Below are positions 24,879 to 32,766 of a DNA stretch of 39,181 nt, piece by piece. The stretch's first letter is position 1. The number at the start of each line of letters is the position of its first letter. The notes under the pieces are model-generated. The model saw only the letters and a list, made by a program, of their open reading frames with translations. It was not told the DNA's origin and did not search any database. Source of the DNA: Actinomycetota bacterium (GTDB taxonomy: Bacteria; Actinomycetota; Thermoleophilia; Solirubrobacterales; Thermoleophilaceae); contig JAFAQQ010000011.1 of NCBI GenBank assembly GCA_019246335.1, forward strand, positions 1 through 39,181, given 5' to 3'. The translations under genes and the position numbers were made by a program.

Positions 24879-26947
24879 AGCGGACCGCGGTCGCACGGCG
24901 GGTGGCGCTCGCGGCGGCAGTCGCCGGGGCGGGAGCCTGCGCCGCCGCGCAGCCGGCCGCAGCGCTCGGCGCCGCGCACCCCGCCGTCTTTCGCGTGGGC
25001 GCCGCGGTGCGGAAGATCACCCCGACGGTGCCCGTCTTCTCCGGCGGCTTCGGCCTCAGCCCGCCGATCACCAAGCTGCACGATCCGCTGACCGTCCGCG
25101 CCTTCTACGTCGCGAGCCAGGGGCACGCGGTCGCGTTCGCGACGGTGGACGCCCAGGGGTACTTCGCGTCGTACCAGGAGTCGCCCACCCTTGGCATCAC
25201 CGACGAGCGCGCCGCGGCGGCCCGCCAGATCGGCCAGTTGAACGGCCGGCCGAAGATGAGCCAGGCCGACGTGATCGTCCAGGCCACGCACACCCACGCG
25301 GGTCCCACCCTCGAGGGGATCTGGGGGCCGTCGCCGCGCGTGTACCTGCAGCTCGTGCACGACAGGGTGGTGCAGGCCCTTATCGCCGCGGCGCGCTCGG
25401 CTCGGCCCGCGTACCTCCAGGCGGCCACGTACGACGCGAACCGCCTCGACACCCACGTCATCGACACCGACAGCTATCCGGGATGGGCCAACGACGGCCA
25501 GCTCTCCGTCCTGCGCGGAGTCGACCCGCACACGCGTGCGACCATCGCCACCTTCGCGAGCGTCAGCGTCCACGGGGCGCACGTGAAGGGCGACAGCGAG
25601 AGGTTCCTGAGCGCCGACTACTTCGGTCGGACGAGCCGGTCCCTGCAGCACAAGCTCGGCGGCGTGGCGGTCGTGGGCCCGGCGACGCTTGGCCGGCAGG
25701 AGAGCCCCGTCGAGGTGACCGACGTCCCGACCATGCAGTGGTTCGCGCGGATCGTCGAGAATTACATCGAGCGGGCGCTCGGCGCCGCGCATTTCGTGAC
25801 CGATCCGACCGTTCGCTCAGCCGAGACGTTCGTCCAGATACCGGCGACCAACGCCGCCCTGCTCGCGCTGAACCGCGCCTGGGGCTCACTCTCAGACGCG
25901 CAGAAGGAGCAGGAGGCGCAGGCGAGCGGCATCTACCCGATCGACCGCGACATCAGCCCGCCGTATGCCGAGGGCAACGTGATCGGAACGTGGCTCACCT
26001 CCGTGCGAATCGGCGGGTCGCTCTACCTGTCGATGCCCGGCGAGCCGTTCCCGGAGGTCTCGCATTCCCTCCGCCTGCACATCCAGGGAGCGCGGTCGGT
26101 CACGCTGCTCTCGAAGGGCCAGGACGACCTCGGCTACTTCTACCCGTCCTGGGTCTACCCGTTCACGGCGGCGTACGGCAGCGACCATCACCTCTTCAAC
26201 ATCGCGCCGCAGGCGGGCGACCAGTTCGTCGAGGGTCAGCTCGGCCTCGCTCCGAAGGTCGGGTTCTCGGCGACTCCGTACATCCCGCCGGAGCGCAAGG
26301 CCACCGAGGTCGGTCGCGACACTCAGCCCGGCCTCGAGGCCCTCGCCGCCCCGTACGCGTTCGACGCGGGCCGGGACGGGAAGGCGCGCCTCGTCTTCGA
26401 GGCGATCTACTCGCCCCCCAAGGCGAGCAGCTCGCGGCCGCAGGGAGACAGGGTGCACTGGAGCTTCGGTGACGGGACGAGCGCCGCCACGGGCTTCCTC
26501 GACACCGGGCAGGATTACGGTCAGGGAGGCCTCGGTCCCGTCGGCCGCGTGCGCACGCGTCATCTGCTCCGCGTCGGCCGGTACGAGGTGGCGGTCAGCG
26601 CGGTCAACAGCGACGGCCAGCCAGCGTCCTGGCAGCTTCCGGTCCGGGTCTTCCGGCGACTGCGCGTGCATATCGTCGCGCGGCGCCTGCACGGCTCCGT
26701 GTACCGGCTCTCGACGACCTTCCGCGGCGGCGCCCCGCCGGCGCTCGCGTGGTTCTGGCGGTTTGGCGACGGGCGGCGATTTGCCGGTCGCAGCGTGACG
26801 CGGCGTCTTCCGGGCTCGCGCGCACGGCAGGTCTCCGTGGTGCTGGTCGACTCCACGGGCTCGCTCGGGCGGGCATCTCTGCGGATCGCTCCCCCGCCGC
26901 CCTCGCATCCCCATCATGGCGGCGGCTCGGACGAGGACTCGCCCTAG
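24875..26947 (+). CDS. Neutral/alkaline ceramidase-like secreted protein with PKD-like repeats
   Basis: 690 aa, signal peptide with c-region near AQPAAALG. Residues about 37-450 match the neutral ceramidase family: FRVGAAVRKITPTVPVFSGG, zinc-site motif QATHTHAGPTLEGIWG (HTHAGP at 139-144), SVHGAHVKGDSERFLSADYFG and LYLSMPGEPFPEVS. The normal C-terminal Ig-like domain is replaced or followed by two PKD-like units marked by VHWSFGDGTSAAT and WFWRFGDGRRFAG, then a His/Pro-rich tail. Ceramidases cleave the N-acyl amide of ceramide; the true substrate here may be another acylated amine because ordinary actinobacteria lack sphingolipids. It starts in the ATGA overlap with the acylase gene, implying coupled translation. 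Confidence 0.82.
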   Translation: MKRTAVARRVALAAAVAGAGACAAAQPAAALGAAHPAVFRVGAAVRKITPTVPVFSGGFGLSPPITKLHDPLTVRAFYVASQGHAVAFATVDAQGYFASYQESPTLGITDERAAAARQIGQLNGRPKMSQADVIVQATHTHAGPTLEGIWGPSPRVYLQLVHDRVVQALIAAARSARPAYLQAATYDANRLDTHVIDTDSYPGWANDGQLSVLRGVDPHTRATIATFASVSVHGAHVKGDSERFLSADYFGRTSRSLQHKLGGVAVVGPATLGRQESPVEVTDVPTMQWFARIVENYIERALGAAHFVTDPTVRSAETFVQIPATNAALLALNRAWGSLSDAQKEQEAQASGIYPIDRDISPPYAEGNVIGTWLTSVRIGGSLYLSMPGEPFPEVSHSLRLHIQGARSVTLLSKGQDDLGYFYPSWVYPFTAAYGSDHHLFNIAPQAGDQFVEGQLGLAPKVGFSATPYIPPERKATEVGRDTQPGLEALAAPYAFDAGRDGKARLVFEAIYSPPKASSSRPQGDRVHWSFGDGTSAATGFLDTGQDYGQGGLGPVGRVRTRHLLRVGRYEVAVSAVNSDGQPASWQLPVRVFRRLRVHIVARRLHGSVYRLSTTFRGGAPPALAWFWRFGDGRRFAGRSVTRRLPGSRARQVSVVLVDSTGSLGRASLRIAPPPPSHPHHGGGSDEDSP

Positions 26948-26968
26948 CCAGCCCCCGTCAGCCCGCCT

Positions 26969-28489
26969 CTACGCCGCCTGGAGCCCGGCGCCCGCCCCGG
27001 TACTCGATCCAACCAGCCGGAAGTCGGCCGGGTCCGGGCGCCGCGTCCGCCGCCGGTACTCGAAGGTGAACCCGGGCCAGTTGTTCACGACCTTCCCGGA
27101 CTCGGTGCGGTACCAGCTCTGGCAGCCCGCGGTCCACACCGTGCCCTGCAGGCGTTCCTGGACCTCGCGATTGAACTGCTCCTGGACCTCCTCGCGCACG
27201 TCCATCCAGCGAGCGCCCGTCCGGGCCAGCTCGCGCACCGCGGACACCACGAACTCGATCTGGCTCTCCAGCATGAAGATGATCGAGCCGGCGCCGAGGT
27301 TCGTGTTCGGCCCGTAGAGCATGAACATGTTCGGAAAGCCGCTCACGGCCAGCCCCAGGTAGGCCTCCGCACCGTCCCGCTCGCGCCACACGTCGTTCAG
27401 GTCGCGCCCGCCCAGGCCCCGGATGACCATGGGCGCGAGGAAGTCGTTCGCGGCGAAGCCGGTGCCCAGGATGATCGTGTCGACCTCGCACTCGATGCCC
27501 TCGCGGGTGACGACCGCGCGCTCGCGAACCTCCGCGATCGGGTCGGTGACGAGCTCGACGTTCTCGCGCGCGAGCATCGGCAGGTAGTCGTTCGAGATCA
27601 GCACGCGCTTGCAGCCGAGCGGGAAATCGGGAAGTAGCTTGCGTCGGAGCTCGGGGTCCGCGATCTCCTTCTCGAGCCGGCGCGCGTAGCCCGCGCGGTA
27701 GGGAGCGGCCAGCCAGCGCGCGCTCGTCAGCGCCAGGATCAGCATCTCGAAGCGCCAGTAGACGATCCACCGGCTGATGGCCTGCAGCCACGGCAGCGCC
27801 CGGAACAGCGCGCGCTGGCGCGGGCGGTACGGGCGGTCGGGCTTGGGCACGACCCAGCTCGGCGAGCGCTGGAACACGTACAGCCGCTCCACGAGGGGCG
27901 CGATCTCAGGCAGGTACTGGATGGCGCTCGCGCCGGTGCCGAGTGACGCGACCCGCTTGCCGCGCAGGTCGTATCCGTGCTCCCAGTGCGCGGAGTGGAA
28001 GAGCTTCCCGCCGAAGCGGTCGAGGCCGGGGAGGCCCGGGTACTTCGGCCTGCCGAGCTGGCCCGTGGCGGGTACGAAGACGTCACCTTCGAGCTCGCCG
28101 CCGTCGGTCGTCTGCACCCGCCAGCAGGCCTCGTCCTCGTCGAACTCGGCCGACGCCACCTCCACCCCCGTTCTCAGGTGCGGCCGGATGCCGTACTTGT
28201 CGACGCAATGCTCGAGATAGCTCAGGATCTCGTCGCGGCGGGGGTAGCGCCGCGACCAGTCGTGCTTCGGCTCGAAGGAGAACGAGTAGAGGTGCGACGG
28301 AACGTCGCAGGTGAGCCCGGGATACGAGTTGTGGCGCCAGACGCCGCCCACGGCCTCCGCCTTCTCGAGCAGGGTGAACGACTCGATCCCGGCTGTCTTG
28401 AGCCGGATTGCGAGGCCGATCCCTCCGAAGCCGGCCCCCGCGATCACGACGCGCGGCGTGCTGGAGGTCGATCCGTTGCTGGAGCCCAT
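26969..28489 (-). CDS. Flavin-containing monooxygenase, Baeyer-Villiger type
   Basis: 506 aa from ATG with GGACAGG just upstream. FAD Rossmann motif GAGFGGIG at 18-25, EKAEAVGGVWRHNSYPGLTC typical of class B monooxygenases, the Baeyer-Villiger fingerprint FGGKLFHSAHW at 159-169 (form FxGxxxHxxxW), and the NADPH-binding GTGASA at 184-189. The late ATG-type motif LGTGFAANDFL is also present. The enzyme inserts oxygen into a ketone, or oxidises a heteroatom, using NADPH and O2; the substrate is unknown. It is convergent with the ceramidase-like gene (21 nt) and divergent from a secreted propeller gene with only 32 nt between start codons. Confidence 0.9.
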   Translation of the reverse strand: MGSSNGSTSSTPRVVIAGAGFGGIGLAIRLKTAGIESFTLLEKAEAVGGVWRHNSYPGLTCDVPSHLYSFSFEPKHDWSRRYPRRDEILSYLEHCVDKYGIRPHLRTGVEVASAEFDEDEACWRVQTTDGGELEGDVFVPATGQLGRPKYPGLPGLDRFGGKLFHSAHWEHGYDLRGKRVASLGTGASAIQYLPEIAPLVERLYVFQRSPSWVVPKPDRPYRPRQRALFRALPWLQAISRWIVYWRFEMLILALTSARWLAAPYRAGYARRLEKEIADPELRRKLLPDFPLGCKRVLISNDYLPMLARENVELVTDPIAEVRERAVVTREGIECEVDTIILGTGFAANDFLAPMVIRGLGGRDLNDVWRERDGAEAYLGLAVSGFPNMFMLYGPNTNLGAGSIIFMLESQIEFVVSAVRELARTGARWMDVREEVQEQFNREVQERLQGTVWTAGCQSWYRTESGKVVNNWPGFTFEYRRRTRRPDPADFRLVGSSTGAGAGLQAA

Positions 28490-28521
28490 CCTGTCCGGCG
28501 AACGCTACCGTGACTCGGCTG

Positions 28522-29673
28522 ATGCGGCGGGCGATGGCGGTGGTGCTGTGCGCGGCGGGCTTGATCCTCGCCGCGAGCGCGCCCGCCGCGGCGAGACCCG
28601 TCCTGTTCGTCGGAAACCTCGAGGACGGGACCGTGAGCCTCGTAGACGCGCACGCGCTCCGCGTCCTCGGCGGTCTCAACGTGATCCCCGACGGCAACAC
28701 GCCGCGCGACCCGGCGCAGGCCGCGATCTACCCGGCGCTCGTCCAGGCGAAGGGCCTGGACTACGTGCAGGGGCTCGCCCTCTCGCCCGACGGACGGACC
28801 CTGTACGTCTCGCGCGGGTACCTGGGAGACGTCGCGGCCTTCGACATCGCGAGCCGGCGCCTTCTGTGGCGCCTGGAGGTGACGAGCCAGCGTGCGGACC
28901 ACGTCGTGCTCACGCCCGACGGCAGCCGCCTCTTCGTCTCGGCCCTCACGACGAACCAGGTGCAGGCCATCGATACCCGGACGCATGCGTTCGTCGGCTC
29001 GTTCCCGACCGGCGACTGGCCGCACGTGCTCGAGATGTCGCCCAACGGCAGGTACGTCTACAACGGGAGCCTCGGCGACCAGCTGCTTCCGCAGGGCACG
29101 CCGACCCGGACCGACATCACGGTCGCCGACGCCCGCACCCTGCAGGTAGTCCGGACGCTGCCGTTCGACGCCGGCGTCCGGCCATTCGTCTTCGGTCCGC
29201 GCCACCGCAGCCTCTTCGTGCAGTTCTCGTTCTTCAACGGGTTCCGCCAGGTCAACCCGATCACCGGCGCGATCGTCGCGACGAAGAACCTGCCCGTCGA
29301 GGGCCCCGCGCTCAACGAGAAGCCGAGCAGCTACCCGAACCAGGCGGCGCACCACGGCATCGACGTCTCGGGCGACGGCAAGCTGATCTGCGACGCCGCG
29401 ACGGTCTCGGATTACGTCGCCCTCGTGAGGCGAGGAACGCTCTCCACGGCGGCCATCATCCCGGTCGGCGATCAGCCCGCGGAGGCGGAGACGAGCCTCG
29501 ACGGCCGCTACTGCTTCGTGGCCAACCGCGGCCCGGCGTCGAACTCGCTGTCCGTCATCTCGTATGCGAAGCGCCGCGAGGTGAAGCGGGTCCGGCTCGG
29601 CAAACACCCGCAGGAGGAGGTCGAGGGAAGGGTCCCGGACGGGGTCCTGCGGGCGGCGGGCTTCCTCCACTGA
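28522..29673 (+). CDS. Secreted YVTN-type beta-propeller protein
   Basis: 383 aa from ATG at 28522 (an in-frame GTG at 28510 is possible). Signal peptide MRRAMAVVLCAAGLILAAS with AAARP cleavage region. Repeats with the form sPDGrtLYVsrgylGdVaafDiasr recur at about 85-110, 128-150, 170-195 and 310-350, the YVTN/cytochrome-D1-like propeller pattern. The usual roles are ligand binding or a surface scaffold; no catalytic haem motif (CxxCH) is present. It is divergent from the monooxygenase and convergent with an MFS gene (7 nt). Confidence 0.8.
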   Translation: MRRAMAVVLCAAGLILAASAPAAARPVLFVGNLEDGTVSLVDAHALRVLGGLNVIPDGNTPRDPAQAAIYPALVQAKGLDYVQGLALSPDGRTLYVSRGYLGDVAAFDIASRRLLWRLEVTSQRADHVVLTPDGSRLFVSALTTNQVQAIDTRTHAFVGSFPTGDWPHVLEMSPNGRYVYNGSLGDQLLPQGTPTRTDITVADARTLQVVRTLPFDAGVRPFVFGPRHRSLFVQFSFFNGFRQVNPITGAIVATKNLPVEGPALNEKPSSYPNQAAHHGIDVSGDGKLICDAATVSDYVALVRRGTLSTAAIIPVGDQPAEAETSLDGRYCFVANRGPASNSLSVISYAKRREVKRVRLGKHPQEEVEGRVPDGVLRAAGFLH

Positions 29674-29680
29674 GCCGCGC

Positions 29681-30832
29681 TCATGCCGGCGCCGGCTCGC
29701 CGATGGGCGCCACCGCGTCGCCGTCGTAGGCCGCCAGCGCGGGGAACATCGCCGCGACCAGCGCGACGCTCGCCACGCAGGCGAGCCCTCCGGAGACGAC
29801 CGAGAAGCGGGGCGACGCCGCTGAGGCCACGGCGCCGGCCTCGATGTCGCCAAGCCGGGGCCCGCTCGCCACCACGAGGCTGAACACCGACGACATCCGT
29901 CCACGCATGCGGTCCGGCGTGAGCGACTGCGAGATCGTGCTGCGACAGACCGCGCTGACGCTGTCCGCCGCGCCGGCGACCGCGAACAGGAGCGCGGCGG
30001 GCGCGAGCGCGGCGGTCAACCCGGCGGCGGCGATGGCCAACCCCCAGACCGCCACGGCCGCGAGCACGATCCGGCCCAGGTAGCGCGCGTGCTCGATCCA
30101 ACCGGTGCTGAGCGCCGCAACCGTGGCGCCCGCGGACACCGCCGCGAACAGCACCCCGGTCCCCCCGGCACCCGAGTGGTAGACGGTGAGCGACAGCACC
30201 GGGAACAGAGCGCGCGGCATGCCGAAGGTCATGGCCGCGAGGTCGATCGCGAAGCTTCCAACGAGCGCCTCACTGCGGCGCACGAAGCGCAGCCCGTCGC
30301 GGATCGAGCGCAGAACCGGGTCGTGGCGCTCCTCGCCGATCGGCCGCTGCGGGGACATCGCCGCCGCGGCCGCCACCATGCCCAGGCAACTCACTGCGTC
30401 GGCGATATAGACCGCCTGAACCCCGCTGCTCGAGATCAGCAGGCCGCCGACCAGCGGGCCGGCGACCATCGTCACCTGGTAGAGGCCGAACATGAAGGAG
30501 AGCGCTGAGCGCAGGCGGTCTCCGCTCACCACGTTGGGCACGATCGCGGTCCGCGTGACGCGCTCCATCCCGGCGGTGCCGGCGCTGGCGCCGGCGAGCA
30601 CATAGAGCAGCCAGACCGGCGGCGACCCAGCGAGCGCCGCCGCGGCCAGGCCGCTTGCCACCAGCACCAGCGCGACCTGGATCGCGAGGAGCAGGCTGCG
30701 GCGGTCGTAACGGTCGGCCAGCGCGCCGCCCAGGAGCGACGCCGTGACGAGCGGACCCAGCTCGACGAGGCCCAGGAGCCCCGTCAGGAAGGGAGATCGG
30801 GTGAGCACGTAGAGCTGAAACGGCAGCGCCAC
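29681..30832 (-). CDS. MFS transporter, EntS-like; N-terminus probably extends upstream of the first ATG/GTG/TTG
   Basis: 383 aa from the GTG at 30832, twelve-helix MFS with motif A as GALADRYDRRSLLL and a later RTAIVPNVVSGDRLRSALS loop, as in enterobactin-exporter-type and macrolide-efflux-type permeases. The GTG falls inside TM1: the preceding in-frame codons encode RPLRESRDLRLLAYGAAVTG, exactly the pre-TM1 and TM1 residues expected of this family, but no ATG, GTG or TTG lies between them and the stop codon of the upstream hydrolase, which is in the same frame. The real start is probably non-standard, perhaps ATA at 30928 or a CTG. Substrate unknown. Confidence 0.75.
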   Translation of the reverse strand: MALPFQLYVLTRSPFLTGLLGLVELGPLVTASLLGGALADRYDRRSLLLAIQVALVLVASGLAAAALAGSPPVWLLYVLAGASAGTAGMERVTRTAIVPNVVSGDRLRSALSFMFGLYQVTMVAGPLVGGLLISSSGVQAVYIADAVSCLGMVAAAAAMSPQRPIGEERHDPVLRSIRDGLRFVRRSEALVGSFAIDLAAMTFGMPRALFPVLSLTVYHSGAGGTGVLFAAVSAGATVAALSTGWIEHARYLGRIVLAAVAVWGLAIAAAGLTAALAPAALLFAVAGAADSVSAVCRSTISQSLTPDRMRGRMSSVFSLVVASGPRLGDIEAGAVASAASPRFSVVSGGLACVASVALVAAMFPALAAYDGDAVAPIGEPAPA

Positions 30833-30939
30833 GAGCGCCGCCTGCGTCCCGAGCCCCGTGACGGCGGCGCCGTATGCGAGCAGGCGCAGGTCCCGCGACT
30901 CGCGCAGGGGCCGGGTGTCGACGGCTATGGAGCGGAGAC

Positions 30940-30951
30940 GGCGGATCCGCC
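30940..30951. repeat. 12-bp perfect palindrome between hydrolase stop and MFS coding region
   Basis: GGCGGATCCGCC, self-complementary, flanked by an AT-rich TATTTAAGA on the plus strand. On the minus strand AGGCGG precedes the ATA codon at 30928 by about 17 nt. It may be an operator or simply chance; no terminator-like loop exists. Confidence 0.4.
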
Positions 30952-30961
30952 TATTTAAGAA

Positions 30962-32185
30962 TCAGGCGGGCGCCCGCTCCCGCTGTCCGATCGCGGCGTA
31001 CACCGCGTCGCGCAGCGCCTTCTCGCGCGGGTCGTCGCGGAGGTGGAAGCCGAGGCGGTTGGGGGCGTAGGCGAACCCGAGCCCCAGGTCCGGGTCCGCG
31101 AACCCGAACGACCCGCCCGCGCCCGTATGTCCGTAAGCGCGATCGGTCGCGCCGAACCGGAACAGAGGCGACGGACGGAGGAAGCCGAGCGAGAACGCGG
31201 TCTCCACGCGGAGGACCAGGTCGTGCGCTCCGCCGCTCGGCGTCGAGGGGGGCGCGCTGAGCTCGTCGAGGGTCGCGTCCGCGTACCCGACCGCCTGGCC
31301 ACCCGTGGCCAGCTCGCCGTAGACGGCCGCCACGGCCCGCGGCGCTCCAACCCCGGTCGCGGCCGGCAGCTCGACCGCGAGAAACCTGCGCGCGGCCAGA
31401 TCGGCGGGCCCCCGCAGCCTGGGGTTGCCGAACGCGCGGTAGGTGAGCGAGCCGCGGCGGACGAAGCCGAGGACCATGCCGCGTGGCATCACATCCATGT
31501 GCAGAAGGACCTCGGCGCGCCGGTAGGCGCGCACCTGGGCGACCCGGTCGTCGGGGATCTCATCCGGGAGCCCGAAGTAGAACTCGACGCCGAGCGGCCC
31601 CGCGATCTCCTCGGCGAAGAAGCGCCCGAGGCTGCGGTGCCGGGGGTCGACCCGGCGCATCAGCTCCCCCTCGTAGAAGCCGAGGCTCAGGGCGTGGTAG
31701 CCCTGGCGCGTCCCGGGCTCCCAGGCCGGACGCTGCTTCGCGATGGCCGCGGCCACCCGGTCGAGGTCGCCAAGGATCGCGGCGTCGAGCGGCTCGTCGA
31801 TCGCGCAGAGCCCTCCCTGGTGCGCCAGCAGCTGACGCACCGTGATGCGTTCCTTCCCGTTCTGCGCGAACTCGGGCCAGTAGGCGGACACGCGCTCGTC
31901 GTAGTCGATGTAGCCGCGGCTGTGGGCAAGCGCAACGGTTGCGGCCGAGAGTCCCTTCGAGGTCGAGTAGACGATGACCAGCGTGTCCTCGGCCCACGGT
32001 GAGCGCTCCGCCCGATCGCGGTATCCGCCCCACAGGTCCACGACCTTCTCCCCGGCCAGGTAAACGGCACAGGCGGCGCCGAGCTCGCCACGGTCGCGGA
32101 AGTTCCGGCGGAACTCGTCGGCCACCGGCCCGAAGCCCGGGGCCACGTCGCCGCCGAGCGGCGGCTTCGCGGGAGCGACGGCCAT
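30962..32185 (-). CDS. Beta-lactamase-fold serine hydrolase (EstB/class C-like esterase)
   Basis: 407 aa from ATG at 32185. SxxK motif STSK at 74-77 in VIVYSTSKGLSAATVAL, a Tyr-containing second motif around GYHALSLGFYEGELMRR, and YGHTGAGGSFGFADP near the end as the third (HTG in place of KTG). These mark the serine beta-lactamase-like esterase group (Beta-lactamase PF00144 type), acting mostly on esters or short amides and not on antibiotics. It has no signal peptide, so it is cytoplasmic. The start has GATACT 6 nt upstream on its own strand, implying a leaderless transcript. The downstream MFS coding region continues in the same frame after its TGA. Confidence 0.9.
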   Translation of the reverse strand: MAVAPAKPPLGGDVAPGFGPVADEFRRNFRDRGELGAACAVYLAGEKVVDLWGGYRDRAERSPWAEDTLVIVYSTSKGLSAATVALAHSRGYIDYDERVSAYWPEFAQNGKERITVRQLLAHQGGLCAIDEPLDAAILGDLDRVAAAIAKQRPAWEPGTRQGYHALSLGFYEGELMRRVDPRHRSLGRFFAEEIAGPLGVEFYFGLPDEIPDDRVAQVRAYRRAEVLLHMDVMPRGMVLGFVRRGSLTYRAFGNPRLRGPADLAARRFLAVELPAATGVGAPRAVAAVYGELATGGQAVGYADATLDELSAPPSTPSGGAHDLVLRVETAFSLGFLRPSPLFRFGATDRAYGHTGAGGSFGFADPDLGLGFAYAPNRLGFHLRDDPREKALRDAVYAAIGQRERAPA

Positions 32186-32191
32186 GCGCTC

Positions 32192-32226
32192 AGTATCGCG
32201 GGTCGCGCGGCGCCGCGCCGTAGGAT
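32192..32226. promoter_or_regulatory. Face-to-face leaderless promoters of hydrolase and thioesterase
   Basis: Only 48 nt separate the two divergent start codons. On the minus strand GATACT (32192-32197) is 6 nt from the hydrolase ATG; on the plus strand TAGGAT (32221-32226) is 7 nt from the thioesterase ATG. The -35 regions must overlap, so the two genes probably compete for polymerase or share regulation. Confidence 0.45.
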
Positions 32227-32233
32227 CACGCCG

Positions 32234-32638
32234 ATGGCCCTCGAGCCCGGCATCGAGCGTGTCGACGAGTTCACGGTCGACGACCGGCTCCTCACCGACG
32301 TCGGCGGCACCCTCGGCGTGCGCGTGCTCTCGACGCCCGGCATGATCGCGATGATGGAGCGAAACGCTGCCATCCTGTCGGCTGAGCACCTGCCGGAGGG
32401 CAGCGCAACCGTGGGCTTCGAGGTGTGCGTCAAGCACGTCGCCGCCGCGTCCGAGGGAGCGCGCTGCGCCGTGCGCGCCGAGCTCCGCGAGGTCGTCGAC
32501 GATCGCAAGCTCCGGTTCGAGGTGGAGGTCGTCGAGGACGACCGCACCATCGGCGTGGGCACCCACGAGCGCCGGGTGATCGACGTCAGAGGCCACGCCG
32601 AGCGGAGCACGCCGACGGACCGGCCCGCCGCGCCCTGA
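32234..32638 (+). CDS. FlK-like hotdog-fold thioesterase family protein
   Basis: 134 aa. GIERVDEFTVDDRLLTDVGG, then RVLSTPGMIAMMERNAA with the conserved helix and Glu, then GSATVGFEVCVKHVAAASEG and VDDRKLRFEVEVVEDDRTIG follow the fluoroacetyl-CoA-thioesterase-like hotdog pattern (Thr, Glu and His catalytic positions: Thr34 region, Glu in MMERN, His in VKHVAA). It probably hydrolyses a small acyl-CoA. It is divergent from the esterase gene and followed by an inverted repeat that may end its transcript. Confidence 0.82.
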   Translation: MALEPGIERVDEFTVDDRLLTDVGGTLGVRVLSTPGMIAMMERNAAILSAEHLPEGSATVGFEVCVKHVAAASEGARCAVRAELREVVDDRKLRFEVEVVEDDRTIGVGTHERRVIDVRGHAERSTPTDRPAAP

Positions 32639-32647
32639 GCAAGGTGA

Positions 32648-32687
32648 GAGGCCATTTGATACCGCCATAGCTGTATCGAATGGCCTC
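32648..32687. repeat. 15-bp inverted repeat (one mismatch) between thioesterase and fur-family gene
   Basis: Left arm GAGGCCATTTGATAC (32648-32662), right arm GTATCGAATGGCCTC (32673-32687), 10-nt spacer. In RNA it forms a long stem with one G-U or mismatch. It starts 10 nt after the thioesterase stop, as a terminator would, but there is no U-tract; the AT-containing centre would also suit a dyad operator about 80 nt upstream of the metal-uptake operon. Confidence 0.65.
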
Positions 32688-32728
32688 CGAGCCCCTCGGT
32701 TCGACGCTGCGAGCCCCCGGGCCCGGTT

Positions 32729-32758
32729 TTGCAAGTGACTTGTTAAATGTCGTAACCT
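32729..32758 (+). promoter_or_regulatory. Promoter and candidate operator of the metal-uptake operon
   Basis: TTGCAA (32729-32734), 18 nt, then TAACCT (32753-32758), 8 nt before the ATG at 32767: a good -35/-10 pair and one of the few AT-rich patches in the window. The dyad GTTA-N7-TAAC (32742-32756) overlaps the -10, the usual place for autorepression by a Fur-family protein. Confidence 0.5.
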
Positions 32759-32766
32759 CCCCGGCG

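Noticed and set aside
32680-32766. Upstream ATG extending the Fur-family protein by 29 residues
   Set aside because: The extension covers the -35/-10 elements and does not resemble Fur N-termini.
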